From the NCBI GenBank assembly GCA_963702995.1, contig OY969783.1:62001-126000 (forward strand): a DNA stretch of 64,000 bases, given 5' to 3'. Both the position numbers and the translations under genes were made by a program. Source of the stretch: MFD04580-c1 sp963702995 (lineage in GTDB: Bacteria; Planctomycetota; Phycisphaerae; Tepidisphaerales; Tepidisphaeraceae). Positions within the stretch are counted from its first letter, which is position 1; every line of letters begins with the position of its first letter. Under the pieces are notes generated by a model that was given only the letters and a program-made list of their open reading frames with translations, had not been told where the DNA came from and did not search any database. Of the stretch, positions 1 to 8,418 are shown piece after piece.

Positions 1-22
1 AAGGAATCCGCCCGGGAGCATC

Positions 23-685
23 ATGCAATGTTCGATCAAGTGGATCGCCCTGACCCTCACCTGTCTGAGCTTCGCCGTGATGTCGGCCGCCGCCTTCGCC
101 GAGGAGGCCCCCAAGCCTGTTGAGCCGACAGAGAAGGTCGAGCTGTTCAACGGCAAGGACATGGACGGCTGGACGTCCTACTTGAAAGGGGACGCCGAAG
201 CATCAACCGTCTGGTCGGTGAAGGACGGGCTGCTCCTGTGCGTTGGCAAGCCGAACGGCTACCTCAAGACGGTCAAGTCGTACGCGAATTACAAGGTCAC
301 CGTGGAATGGCGGTTCACCAAGGCGGGCAATACGGGCGTGCTGGTCCACATGACCGGCAAGGACAAAATCTGGCCCCTCTGCGTCGAGTGCCAGGGGATG
401 CACGCGGCCCAGGGCGACATGTATTTCTGGAGCGGTTCAACGGCCGCCGAAAAGCCGGCGAAGGGGCCGAAGGTCCCGCGGAAGTCGCCCGACGCCGAGA
501 AGGCCGTCGGCGAGTGGAACACGTTCACCGTCCTGTGCGCCAAGGACGAAATCACGATCCTGGTCAACGACAAGGAGATGAACAAGGCCACCGGCGTCAC
601 TCCGACCAGCGGCCAGATCGGCATCCAGTGCGAAGGGGCGGCCCTCGAGGTCCGGAAGGTGACGCTGGAGCCGCTGCCGAAGTGA
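23..685 (+). CDS. Secreted DUF1080 (3-keto-disaccharide hydrolase-like) protein
   Basis: A 220-residue protein with an N-terminal signal peptide of about 26 residues: a hydrophobic stretch ends in AAAFA before EEAPKP. The mature part begins VELFNGKDMDGW, the hallmark opening of the DUF1080 concanavalin-like jelly-roll fold, and closes with TSGQIGIQCEGAALEVRKVTLEPL, also typical. Planctomycetes carry many paralogs; some members act on 3-keto-glycosides, and most are uncharacterised. The substrate cannot be read from the sequence. The ATG at 23 lies 20 bases after AAGGAA near the window edge, so an upstream operon partner outside the window is possible. The fold call is secure; enzymatic activity is inference. 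Confidence 0.9.
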   Translation: MQCSIKWIALTLTCLSFAVMSAAAFAEEAPKPVEPTEKVELFNGKDMDGWTSYLKGDAEASTVWSVKDGLLLCVGKPNGYLKTVKSYANYKVTVEWRFTKAGNTGVLVHMTGKDKIWPLCVECQGMHAAQGDMYFWSGSTAAEKPAKGPKVPRKSPDAEKAVGEWNTFTVLCAKDEITILVNDKEMNKATGVTPTSGQIGIQCEGAALEVRKVTLEPLPK

Positions 686-733
686 TCGACGATAAGTCAC
701 TAAATGACGTTGCGGGACCGGGCGCTTTTCAGA

Positions 734-882
734 TCCCCTCTCCTCCCGGTACGCCGGGGGGAGAGGGCAGGGTGAGGGGGGCCGGCCGATGACGGAGACG
801 CTTGGAGAACGAAAGGTTTCTCATGAATCGAAACACCCCCTCACCCTACCCTCTCCCCCGGATTACCGGGGGCGAGGGGGAC
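734..882. repeat. Inverted pair of palindromic repeat family A
   Basis: Two copies of a roughly 47-base G/C-rich repeat face each other. Bases 734-780 read CCCCTCTCCTCCCGGTACGC onward to GGTGAGGGGG; bases 834-882 read CACCCCCTCACCCTACCC onward to GCGAGGGGGACT. Each copy is near the complement of the other, and each holds an internal CCGG-TACC-type stem. Further copies lie at 15905-15958 and 48446-48480. The pair sits just after the DUF1080 gene and could fold into a long hairpin in RNA. No coding frame explains it. Confidence 0.75.
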
Positions 883-1002
883 TGAATGCGTCTTCCACCG
901 GGCGTGTTCGCTGACGACTGTTTCGGGGTTGTTCCGTTGAAAACCGCGTGTAGAGTCCGCAGAGGAGCGGTCGGTCGATGCGAGGTGCATTTGCGCGTCC
1001 CC

Positions 1003-1068
1003 GCTCCCGTGCGGACCACGCGGCTTGATTAATCGGGCTGTCCAATATCGAAACGTCCGCACGGGAGG
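1003..1068. repeat. Inverted repeat family C, copy 1
   Basis: GCTCCCGTGCGGAC at 1003-1016 is the near-perfect complement of GTCCGCACGGGAGG at 1055-1068, with a 38-base spacer. The right arm is followed by CGGTGACG. The same arms occur several times at 25375-25533, one of them followed by CTGTGACG. With the family A pair it fills the 545-base gap between the DUF1080 and PaiB genes, where I see no further gene. Confidence 0.65.
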
Positions 1069-1230
1069 CGGTGACGTCGCCACAGTCCGGGATGGCGATC
1101 GGCGCTTCCCGAGCGGGCCCTGGAGGGGCAAATCTCGGTGCGATGCGGCATGAGCCGGATCCCAATTTGTGAATCAGACTTGAATGCGTCAGCACCGTCT
1201 GTTTCTAGGAGGCACAGACAAGGGAATCCC

Positions 1231-1848
1231 ATGTACGTCCCGGCCCCCTTTGCCGAACACGACCCCACGACCCTCTTCGACCTGATCGAGCGGCACAGCT
1301 TTGGCCTTCTCGTCTCGCAGCGGAACGGTGAACCGGTGGCCTCGCACCTGCCGTTCCTGGTGGACCGCCGGCGCGGCCCCAGCGGCGCGCTGCTCGGGCA
1401 CATGGCCCGGGCCAACCCACAGTGGGAGCATGCCGACGGCCAGACTGTGCTCGCCGTCTTCTCCGGCCCGCATGCCTACGTCTCCCCGACCTGGTACGAA
1501 TCAGACCGTGTTGTGCCGACATGGAATTATGCCGCCGTCCACGTCTACGGGTCCTTTCGTGCCGTCCACGACGAGCGCGACACCATAGCGATGCTGGCCG
1601 ATATGGTGCGGATGTACGAGGCTTCGATGCCAGCCCCCTGGGCGTTCGACGCCGAAAGCGACTTTAGTCGCAACATGGCGCACGGGGTGGTCGCCTTCCG
1701 AATCGAGATCCAGCGGCTGGAAGGGCAATTCAAGCTGAGCCAGAATCAGTCTTCGGGCCGCCGGGAGAACGTCATCGCCGCGCTCAAAGCGACGAATGAC
1801 GCGAACGCAACCGCCGTGGCGGCGATAATGAACAATAATCTAGCGTGA
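1231..1848 (+). CDS. PaiB-family FMN-binding regulator-like protein
   Basis: A 205-residue protein of the PaiB (FMN-binding negative transcriptional regulator) family. It opens MYVPAPFAEHDPTTLFDLIERHSFGLLVS and has the family motifs GHMARANPQW and SPTWYESDRVVPTWNYAAVHVYG, which form the split-barrel flavin pocket. The reading frame is open back to 1138, but the ATG at 1231 matches the conserved family N-terminus and is preceded by AGGAGG at 1207-1212 and AAGGGAA closer in. In Bacillus the family represses sporulation and protease genes; here it stands alone and may simply be a flavin-dependent reductase-like protein. Family call firm, role inferred. Confidence 0.88.
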   Translation: MYVPAPFAEHDPTTLFDLIERHSFGLLVSQRNGEPVASHLPFLVDRRRGPSGALLGHMARANPQWEHADGQTVLAVFSGPHAYVSPTWYESDRVVPTWNYAAVHVYGSFRAVHDERDTIAMLADMVRMYEASMPAPWAFDAESDFSRNMAHGVVAFRIEIQRLEGQFKLSQNQSSGRRENVIAALKATNDANATAVAAIMNNNLA

Positions 1849-1931
1849 CGTCAAAGGACGCAACGTCCAATGCACGCATCGTTCGACTGGTTTTTCCGCA
1901 TTAAGATCAATCGGACAGAGACCGAGGCCAT

Positions 1932-2147
1932 ATGACGCTTCACGGAACGCTGAACAACGGCACTGTCGTGCTTGATGAGCCCGCGCCCTGGCCGGACGGC
2001 ACGCGGGTCGAGATTTCCATGCATACCGGCGAGCGGAAGCTGACGTTGGCGGAGAAGTTGCTCCGTCACGCGGGCACGGTGCCCGACCTTCCGACCGACA
2101 TGGCGGAGCGGCACGACCATTACATCCACGGGGCGCCCAAACAATGA
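1932..2147 (+). CDS. Small antitoxin-like protein paired with PIN toxin
   Basis: A 71-residue protein opening MTLHGTLNNGTVVLDEP and then LPDGTRVEI-like WPDGTRVEISM. This short beta-rich N-terminus (I/LxGxxxxGxVxLDExxxLPDGxxVxI) is common to small antitoxins encoded just before PIN-domain toxins. The C-terminal half is polar and helical and would be the toxin-neutralising arm. Its stop overlaps the start of the next gene (ATGA at 2144-2147), so the two are translationally coupled. The antitoxin role is inferred from this context and the motif. Confidence 0.75.
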   Translation: MTLHGTLNNGTVVLDEPAPWPDGTRVEISMHTGERKLTLAEKLLRHAGTVPDLPTDMAERHDHYIHGAPKQ

Positions 2148-2548
2148 GGACTTTGTTTGCGGACACCTTTTATTTCATCTCGCTGCTCAATCCCGCGGAC
2201 TCGACGCACGCGAAGGCGGTGGGATTTACTACTGTCAACGCCTTCCGAATATTGACTACCGAGTGGGTTTTGACCGAGCTCGCTGACGGCTTGGCGAAAT
2301 CGCCGCGCGGCCGAATGGAGTTTCTAGCGACTTTGGCCGACCTACAGGCCGACGAAGACGTGACGATCATTCACTGCGATCATGCGCTCCTGTCTGAAGG
2401 AGTCCAATTGTACGGACAGCGTCCCGATAAGGGCTGGTCGCTTACCGATTGCATTTCATTCGTAGCCATGGCGAAGGCTGGCATCTCCGAAGCGCTGACA
2501 GGCGATCATCACTTCGAACAAGCGGGCTTTGTTGCCGTTCTTAAATAG
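2144..2548 (+). CDS. PIN-domain (VapC-like) toxin ribonuclease
   Basis: A 134-residue PIN-fold protein. The first acidic residue is in LFADTFYFISLLNPAD (Asp7), a conserved Glu is in TTEWVLTELADGLA, and the C-terminal acidic cluster is SLTDCISFVAMAKAGISEALTGDHHFEQAGF. These are the Mg2+-binding residues of PIN RNases, which cut tRNA or mRNA when released from their antitoxin. The start overlaps the antitoxin gene by four bases. Base composition is visibly lower in G+C than the flanking core genes, which fits horizontal acquisition. RNA target unknown. Confidence 0.85.
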   Translation: MRTLFADTFYFISLLNPADSTHAKAVGFTTVNAFRILTTEWVLTELADGLAKSPRGRMEFLATLADLQADEDVTIIHCDHALLSEGVQLYGQRPDKGWSLTDCISFVAMAKAGISEALTGDHHFEQAGFVAVLK

Positions 2549-2580
2549 AGCCCCAAAGGGCCAAAGGCTGTCGGTGCCGT

Positions 2581-2724
2581 ATGTTCGGATCACATCTCTC
2601 AATCGCCGGTGGCATGCACAGGGCACTGCTCGAAGCTGAACGTCTCGAAATGACGTGCCTTCAGGTGTTCACCTCAACCTGCGTGCTGCGGAAGGGGGGC
2701 ATCCTTGATGCAGCCGTCCTCTAG
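2581..2724 (+). pseudogene. 5' fragment of a second endonuclease IV (nfo) gene
   Basis: An ATG-started frame of 47 codons whose first 31 residues (MFGSHLSIAGG, HRALLEAERLEM, CLQVFT) match the N-terminus of the intact Nfo gene 470 bases downstream (MFGSHLSIAGG, HKALLSAERLGM, CVQVFT). Similarity stops exactly after VFT; the frame then runs through unrelated residues to TAG at 2722. The two copies differ at many third positions, so the duplication is old or came from a different lineage. The fragment cannot be active because it lacks the metal-binding barrel residues. Confidence 0.8.
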
Positions 2725-2744
2725 AGAGTCACCGGAACGTAGAA

Positions 2745-3026
2745 GTGCCTGAACTCGGCCTCGTCTACGAACTGGGCGGGGTCGTGCCCGTTCAAGCCTT
2801 TGGTTCCATCGGGGGACGTGACTTTTACTTCTGTGCCCGTCACTCTAACTGGACGTTCGAGATGGCCGACGACCTTGGACAGTTGTCGTCCGACACCGGC
2901 AACAACGCCGTCCTCTCGGTTGAAGGCAGGAACAGAAACGCAGGTTACATGCCGCTGGACGAAGCCTCGAAAATCATCGAAGAATGTACGAAACTGTACC
3001 TCAGCACCGTATTCCCAAATCTCTAA
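2745..3026 (+). CDS. Small conserved hypothetical protein
   Basis: A 93-residue acidic, soluble protein starting at GTG 2745 (frame open from 2709). The centre reads GGRDFYFCARHSNWTFEM and the end reads GYMPLDEASKIIEECTKLYL. From memory, small unannotated planctomycete proteins carry similar FYFxARH and YMPLDEAxxII segments, but I cannot name a family. It lies between the nfo 5' fragment and the full nfo gene and so belongs to the rearranged segment. No signal peptide or membrane segment. An immunity or antitoxin-like role is possible but unsupported. Confidence 0.5.
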   Translation: MPELGLVYELGGVVPVQAFGSIGGRDFYFCARHSNWTFEMADDLGQLSSDTGNNAVLSVEGRNRNAGYMPLDEASKIIEECTKLYLSTVFPNL

Positions 3027-3051
3027 CTCCGGTCGCACCTAGAAACTTTCG

Positions 3052-3996
3052 ATGTTCGGATCGCACCTTTCCATCGCTGGTGGCCTTCACAAAGCCCTTC
3101 TGTCGGCAGAGCGTCTCGGCATGGACTGCGTTCAGGTGTTCACCGCTTCACCTCAGCAGTGGGGCTTGAACGAGGTCTCGGTAAAAGAATCCTCAAAGAC
3201 ACCGATCAAAGAATTACACGACGTAAGGGTTCCACAGGTTACCAAAAACCAGCAGCAATGGTCCGCTCCGCCCCTCGACCCGGCGGCGGCCGCGTTGTGG
3301 GGGTCGCATCGGGATCGGCTTGGTTTTCAGCACACCGTCAGCCATGACAGCTATCTGATCAATCTGGCTTCACCGGATGCCGCGCTGCGGAAGAAGAGCA
3401 TTGCGCTGTTCGTCGAAGAGGTATCGCGGTGCTCAATGCTGGGGATTCCGTACCTGGTGACGCATCCGGGGGCGCACATGGGGGAAGGCGAGGAAGCGGG
3501 CCTGGCGCGGGTGGTGGCATCTCTGGATGAGGTGCATGAGCGGCTGCCGAACGCGGGCGTCATCACCTGCCTGGAGATCACCGCCGGGCAGGGGACGTCG
3601 CTGGGGCATCGGCTGGAACATCTGGCGACGATCATTGATGCCGTGAAACAGAACGAGCGGCTGGGGGTCTGCCTGGACACCGCCCATCTGTTCGCGGCCG
3701 GGTATGATTTTCGGGGGCGGAAGTTCGCCAAGTTCCGCCGGGAGCTTGAGGCGACGGTGGGGATGGATCGGGTGAAGGTGCTGCATCTGAACGATTCGAA
3801 GAAGGCGCTGGGGAGCCGGGTCGATCGGCATGATCACATCGGCCGCGGGCTGATCGGGGCGGAGGGGTTCAAGCCGTTCGTGCGGGAGAAGGCCTTCAAG
3901 AAGATCCCGAAAATCCTGGAAACGCCCAAGGGGAAGGATGAGCAGGGGCGCGATTGGGACACGGTCAACCTTGAAGTATTGACGGAATTGATGTGA
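3052..3996 (+). CDS. nfo: Endonuclease IV (AP endonuclease) with N-terminal insertion
   Basis: A 314-residue TIM-barrel AP endonuclease that cuts 5' of abasic sites in base-excision repair. Zn-binding and active-site segments are present: HDSYLINLASPD, LVTHPGAHMGEG, LEITAGQG, GVCLDTAHLFAAGYD, HLNDSKKALGSRVDRHDHIGRG and LETPKG. Family members run directly from VFT into KNQQQW; here 33 residues (32-64, bases 3145-3243) separate VFT from KNQQQW, and the insert itself starts with a second QQW. The insertion point is the same codon at which the upstream partial copy diverges. The reading frame is intact, so the protein is probably made; whether the insert is tolerated near the DNA-binding surface is unknown. 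Confidence 0.92.
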   Translation: MFGSHLSIAGGLHKALLSAERLGMDCVQVFTASPQQWGLNEVSVKESSKTPIKELHDVRVPQVTKNQQQWSAPPLDPAAAALWGSHRDRLGFQHTVSHDSYLINLASPDAALRKKSIALFVEEVSRCSMLGIPYLVTHPGAHMGEGEEAGLARVVASLDEVHERLPNAGVITCLEITAGQGTSLGHRLEHLATIIDAVKQNERLGVCLDTAHLFAAGYDFRGRKFAKFRRELEATVGMDRVKVLHLNDSKKALGSRVDRHDHIGRGLIGAEGFKPFVREKAFKKIPKILETPKGKDEQGRDWDTVNLEVLTELM

Positions 3997-4270
3997 GAAA
4001 CGCCGGCGGGGAGTGAGCCACTCGGGCGGGCCGCGCAAGCTTCGTCCCCGGTACGGGCGGCGTTTCTGATCGGAGGAAAGCCACCCGCGAGCCGCCCCCA
4101 CGAGCCGGCTATAGAAAGAGAAACGAGGATGCCTCAATGAGCGGGATTGGGAACAGGCCTTGCGGCCGCCAATTTCCGCATGTGGGAGGTCATCCTCGTG
4201 AGGCAGAGCAAACCAAATTCGGCGTCGGATGTCAATCGAGTGGTTGTACCCAAAGCTGACTCCGCTACGG
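3997..4270. other. Convergent intergenic region between nfo and htrA-like gene
   Basis: The 274 bases between the convergent nfo and htrA-like genes hold no convincing gene. Short frames on both strands have no recognisable motifs, and I see no clear terminator hairpin with a T-run. Confidence 0.4.
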
Positions 4271-5833
4271 TCAGGGCGTTTCCTGGGCTGAAACGATCGC
4301 CTTGTCCTTCGTCGCGGGCTTGCAGGTTTCGGCGAGGCCGAGGCTGCACTTTTCCGCCGGCAGGTCGTTGATGATCTGCTGAAGGGTCGGTACGTCGGTG
4401 ACCGTCTGGCCGCCGACGGTGGCGATGATGCTCCCCTGGCTGACGCCGTCCTTTGCCGACGGGCTCTTTGGATCGACCGCGAGGACCATCACACCCGTTT
4501 CGGGCCGCTTGCCGGGGCCGACCCAGCGGGCGGGGATTGGGCCGATGAGCAGGCCGCGCCAGCGGAGGCGCTGCGTCTCGCGAGTCACCGGGGCGGCCGC
4601 GACCTCGCGGCGGCGGAGCGTGATGGGGATGACCCGGATCGAGCCGGTGCGGCAGATGGTCGCCTGGACCGGGATGCCGGCGCCGGCCGCTCCGACGGTG
4701 CGGACGAAGCTGTCCCCGTCATGCACCGATTCGTCATTCAGCTTCAGGATGATGTCGCCGACGCGGAGCTTGGCCTCTTCGGCCGGTGAGCCCGGCTCGA
4801 CCACGTCCACCCTGGCGCCGCCGTCGCCGGGCGCGCCAGCCTCGCGGCATTCGCGATTCGTCGGCGTCGCGACCCGAACGCCCAGGAAGCCGTAGGCGAC
4901 TTCGCGGCCTTCCTTCAGGCAGGCGACGATCTCCTTCAGCCGCCGGTCGGCGGGCATGGCAAAGCCGATCCCGTTAGTCTGCTTCTGCGGTAGGATGACG
5001 GCGGTATTGACCCCGATCACGTCCCCCTTCGCGTCAAACAGAGGCCCGCCCGAGTTGCCTGGGTTGATCTGCGCCGTTGTCTGAATCAGGTCGGAGTAAA
5101 GCCGATCTTCCTTCCCCGAAAGCTTCGGCAGCGAGCGGCCGAGCGCGCTGACTACGCCGACGCTGACCGCCATCTCGCCACCGCCGGCCAGGCCATACGG
5201 GTTTCCGATCGCGATCGCCCACTGGCCGCGGTGAGGCCCTTCACCGGCCGCAAAACGGACGGCGGTCAACCCTCGGGCGGGGATCTTCAGGACAGCCAGG
5301 TCTGAGCGAGGGTCGGATCCGACGACTATGGCCGGGAAGACGCGGCGGTCGTCCAGGGTGACCCAGACTTGCTCGGTCTTGCTGATGACGTGTTCGTTGG
5401 TCAGAACGTAGCCGTCGGGATCGATGATGAAGCCAGTGCCGACCGTTCGATCGACGGCATCCAGGACGGTTAAGAGTTTCTCGGGGTTGACTTCGTCGCT
5501 TCGTTGGGCGACGTCTGAATCGATCTTACTTTCCGTCGCGGAGATGGCGACGACGGCGGGGGAGACACGCCGGGCGACCGCTTCGAACTGCTTCTCAAGG
5601 TCAACGGCGTCGAAGGTATCGGTCACCCGCATGGCCGGCGCCCGGGCGGCCGACTCCGTGCCGGCGGGGGCAGGGTCGCCGGCCGCGGTGCGGGCGAGGT
5701 CGGCACTGCCGCCGGCCGCCGCGGCCGATCCGCTCGGAGCGGAGCCGACAGTCGAGCACGAGAAGAGGAAACCACAAAGACCAAGGATCGCGACGGCTCC
5801 GCCGCGCGCACCGCGCAGGACACCACTAGCCAT
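4271..5833 (-). CDS. HtrA/DegP-like serine protease with two PDZ domains
   Basis: A periplasmic or envelope-bound trypsin-like protease. Counting from the ATG at 5833 (520 residues), the triad is His148 (VLTNEHVI), Asp178 (DPRSDLAVLKI) and Ser261 (NPGNSGGPLF). PDZ1 starts at YGFLGVRV near 316 and includes VEPGSPAEEAKLRVGDIIL; PDZ2 lies near 425-510 (LAVDPKSPSAKDGVSQGSIIATVGG). The N-terminus is hydrophobic and ends LFSCST, an imperfect lipobox. The frame is open to an ATG at 6028, but that extension is basic and low-complexity and the 5833 start gives a normal signal. HtrA proteins degrade or refold misfolded envelope proteins. It is monocistronic here. Confidence 0.9.
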   Translation of the reverse strand: MASGVLRGARGGAVAILGLCGFLFSCSTVGSAPSGSAAAAGGSADLARTAAGDPAPAGTESAARAPAMRVTDTFDAVDLEKQFEAVARRVSPAVVAISATESKIDSDVAQRSDEVNPEKLLTVLDAVDRTVGTGFIIDPDGYVLTNEHVISKTEQVWVTLDDRRVFPAIVVGSDPRSDLAVLKIPARGLTAVRFAAGEGPHRGQWAIAIGNPYGLAGGGEMAVSVGVVSALGRSLPKLSGKEDRLYSDLIQTTAQINPGNSGGPLFDAKGDVIGVNTAVILPQKQTNGIGFAMPADRRLKEIVACLKEGREVAYGFLGVRVATPTNRECREAGAPGDGGARVDVVEPGSPAEEAKLRVGDIILKLNDESVHDGDSFVRTVGAAGAGIPVQATICRTGSIRVIPITLRRREVAAAPVTRETQRLRWRGLLIGPIPARWVGPGKRPETGVMVLAVDPKSPSAKDGVSQGSIIATVGGQTVTDVPTLQQIINDLPAEKCSLGLAETCKPATKDKAIVSAQETP

Positions 5834-6335
5834 TCGTAACCCCAGTGATCGCAAGAGGTCCGACCCGAAACGAAGGAGGGCCGATCCGATCCCGCGGAAC
5901 CCGAATGTTGCCCGGACAACCCAAATCGATGCGAAGACCGCCATGAGGAGAGGCGTGCGGGAACGACCCGCAATCCGATCCTTGCTCGGCAGGCCCGAGG
6001 GGCCTGGGGGGAGCGGAGCAGTCGCCAAGACGCTGCTTACATCAGCGTTGTCGGCGGCAGGTACAGGCGACGGTGCAACTCACAGACCGAAGTTGTCATC
6101 GGGTGAAGGGCCGCATTGCTTGAGCCGACCGCACCGGCGAACTCACGTGGCGTGAGTTGCCTGTTATCCAGTGCTTACGACGGAGAAGCGTTGAGGTTTG
6201 GTGACTAAGGAATCCTCAAGCCCGAACGGAGCGGCGGCCGATAACGCGGCACGCGATGCGCGCGTCATCACCGTAGATGCCTGTTTTTCGGGCACGTCAG
6301 AGAAACCGCTTTAAGCTGCGCAAGATACAATAAAG
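5834..6335. other. Intergenic region between htrA-like gene and recA terminator
   Basis: About 500 bases without a convincing gene. It contains the upstream in-frame extension of the htrA-like gene and a perfect hairpin AACTCACG-TGG-CGTGAGTT near 6133-6151, which could be an operator or part of an untranslated leader for the htrA-like gene. No sigma factor consensus is clear. Confidence 0.35.
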
Positions 6336-6368
6336 ACGCCGGAGGCCGATGTTTCAGGCCTCCGGCGT
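6336..6368 (-). terminator. Rho-independent terminator after recA
   Basis: Left arm ACGCCGGAGGCC (6336-6347) and right arm GGCCTCCGGCGT (6357-6368) form a perfect 12-bp stem with a 9-base loop. On the minus strand the stem is followed by CTTTATTG, a weak U-tract. It lies 77 bases past the recA stop. Confidence 0.8.
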
Positions 6369-6444
6369 TCATTGTCTCGTTGCCGCTGGGCGCCCTGCGC
6401 ACTCGGGCGACGGCACACGGAGTGTGCCCGCTACTTTGGGGTCG

Positions 6445-7590
6445 TCATGCGACGACTTCCACGGGCTCGGCCGCGGGGTCGGGGGACTCGGTGGAGCGCT
6501 TGGCGTCGATCAGGCCCTTGCTCTCCAGGACGGCCTTGCGGATCTCGGCGCAGAGGTCCTTGTTGTCGCACATGAACTGCTTCGCGTTCTCGCGGCCCTG
6601 CCCGAGGCGGGTGGGGCCGTAGTTGTACCAGGCGCCGCTCTTCTCGACGACGTTCGCCAGCACCGCCAGATCGATCAGATCCCCTTCGTAGCTGATGCCT
6701 CGATCAAACATGATGTCGAACTCCGCGTCGCGGAAGGGTGGCGCCACCTTGTTCTTCACCACCCGGGCGCGGGTGCGATTCCCAACGGCGACTTCCCCTT
6801 CCTTGATGCTGCCGGTCCGGCGGACGTCGATTCGCACGCTGGCGTAGAACTTCAGCGCCCGGCCGCCGGGAGTGGTCTCGGGGTTGCCGAACATTACGCC
6901 GATCTTTTCGCGAATCTGATTGATGAAGATGACGGTGCATTTGCTCTTGGCGATGGCGCCCGTCAACTTCCGCAGCGCCTGCGACATGAGCCGCGCCTGA
7001 AGGCCGACGTGGCTATCGCCCATCTCGCCTTCGATTTCGGCGCGGGGGATCAGTGCGGCCACCGAATCGATCACGATCACGTCCACCGCGTTGGAACGGA
7101 CCAGCAGTTCGCAGATCTCCAGGGCCTGCTCGCCGGTATCGGGCTGGCTGACCAGGAGGTCTTCCAGCTTCACGCCCAGGCGCTTTGCCCAGGACGGGTC
7201 CAGTGCGTGCTCGGCGTCGATGAAGGCCGCCACGCCCCCTTCGCGCTGGACGTTGGCGACGATGTGGAGGGTGAGTGTCGTCTTACCGCTGGACTCGGGG
7301 CCGAAGATTTCCAGCACGCGGCCGCGAGGGACGCCCGATCCGCCCAGGGCGATGTCGAGGCTGAGGCTACCCGAGGGAATGCCGTCGATGCTGGCCGACG
7401 TGTTGCCGTCAAGCTTCATGACGGACCCCTTGCCGAACTGCTTTTCGATCTGCTGGACCGCCCGGCTCAGGGCCGAATCGCGTGCCGGGTCGCGCGGGCG
7501 AAGGAACTCGTTGATTTTGCCGTCCTCAGCGTCCCGATCGCGGCCGGGCTCAAATTCGCGCTTGTCCGACTTCTCCTTGGAACGAGCCAT
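6445..7590 (-). CDS. recA: Recombinase RecA
   Basis: A 381-residue RecA. Walker A is GPESSGKT at residues 97-104, and the second ATPase segment is VIVIDSVAALIPRAEIEGEMGD. L2-region and C-terminal family sequences are present: NQIREKIGVMFGNPETTPGGRALKFY and RLGQGRENAKQF. RecA coats single-stranded DNA, drives strand exchange and triggers the SOS response. The frame is open to 7722, but the ATG at 7588-7590 has AGGAG 8 bases upstream and gives the normal N-terminus. The N-terminus carries about 30 extra charged residues before the usual ALSRAVQQIEKQFGKGSVM core. I could not identify a LexA box in the leader; planctomycete SOS operators are not known to me. Confidence 0.97.
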   Translation of the reverse strand: MARSKEKSDKREFEPGRDRDAEDGKINEFLRPRDPARDSALSRAVQQIEKQFGKGSVMKLDGNTSASIDGIPSGSLSLDIALGGSGVPRGRVLEIFGPESSGKTTLTLHIVANVQREGGVAAFIDAEHALDPSWAKRLGVKLEDLLVSQPDTGEQALEICELLVRSNAVDVIVIDSVAALIPRAEIEGEMGDSHVGLQARLMSQALRKLTGAIAKSKCTVIFINQIREKIGVMFGNPETTPGGRALKFYASVRIDVRRTGSIKEGEVAVGNRTRARVVKNKVAPPFRDAEFDIMFDRGISYEGDLIDLAVLANVVEKSGAWYNYGPTRLGQGRENAKQFMCDNKDLCAEIRKAVLESKGLIDAKRSTESPDPAAEPVEVVA

Positions 7591-8010
7591 GAGACATCTC
7601 CTGTGCCCGCCGGGTATGTGGGTCAGCCGGCGGAGAAGTGGCAGGCCGGCCGAAAGGGACGTGCCCTTTGACAGCTCATTGGCCCGCACACGTGCGGTGA
7701 CTTGGGGGCGGCCGCAGCCCACATTGGGCCCACCGCCAACTGAACTCGACGAAAGTCACCAGATCGTCCCTGTTCAGTGGTTGTTAGGTCGGCGATCGTA
7801 GGTCTCGCACTTTAGTAATGCAAGCGATTTGTCTTCTCAAAATGTTCCCGTCCGGGCTGAATCGACGTGCCTGGGAGGTGCGGACTGGCCCGGGAACGCG
7901 CCCGCGGGCGGATCCCCTGGGCTGACGGCGGTGCGTCCCTCAGAACGACCTGCTTGTGGGCTACCATCGCCAACGATTGAGCCAACGGGCGGCTCGCCGT
8001 CCCCATTTGA
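7591..8010. other. recA upstream region
   Basis: About 420 bases with no convincing gene. It should hold the recA promoter (minus strand) near 7720-7830, where the sequence is less G+C-rich. No operator could be assigned. Confidence 0.35.
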
Positions 8011-8305
8011 CGACGCGCCGCGCCGACGCTCGTGGTGGCGATCCTGGACCCAAACCGCGAAGTGAAGCCTGAACTTCCTGCTCACCACGCGCGACGGCCA
8101 GGACTTCAGCGGCGTGGTCGTGACGGAAACCGCGACGAGCGTAACGATCCGCCGCGCCGGCGGCGGCCAGGACACGGTCCTCCGAAGCAATATCGAACGC
8201 CTCCGTTCCTCCGGGATGTCCCTCATGCCCGAGGGCCTGGAGAGCGGGATCGATTACCAGAAGATGGCCGACCTCCTGCAGTTCCTTCAGGGCTTGAGGA
8301 ACTGA
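8011..8305 (+). pseudogene. C-terminal remnant of a PVC-type heme-binding-domain protein
   Basis: Two overlapping frames reconstruct the end of a large planctomycete membrane-bound dehydrogenase or cytochrome. Frame one gives APTLVVAILDPNREVKPE (to about 8073); frame two then gives NFLLTTRDGQDFSGVVVTE and ends IERLRSSGMSLMPEGLE, then MADLLQFLQGL, with a stop at 8303-8305. The ILDPNREV, LTTRDGxxFxG and MPEGLE motifs are diagnostic of the C-terminal heme-binding module. The upstream frame meets a stop at 8008, so only about 97 codons remain. The CXXCH heme site would lie upstream and is absent. This is a decayed fragment. Confidence 0.75.
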
Positions 8306-8418
8306 GGTGCCGGCTCCAGGTGCCGGCCCAGCGCCGGCTTTCTGGTCCGCCGGGCTCGCGGTCATTCGCCGCGCAGGGGTCAACGCCGTGCTCCCGGTTC
8401 GGACGGGGCACCAACGCT

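Noticed and set aside
238..792. Long frame overlapping the DUF1080 gene in another phase
   Set aside because: It is Arg/Gly-rich, has no motif, and is a high-G+C shadow of the DUF1080 gene.
6349..7671. 440-codon frame antisense to recA
   Set aside because: The recA frame carries all conserved RecA motifs; the antisense frame is a composition artefact.
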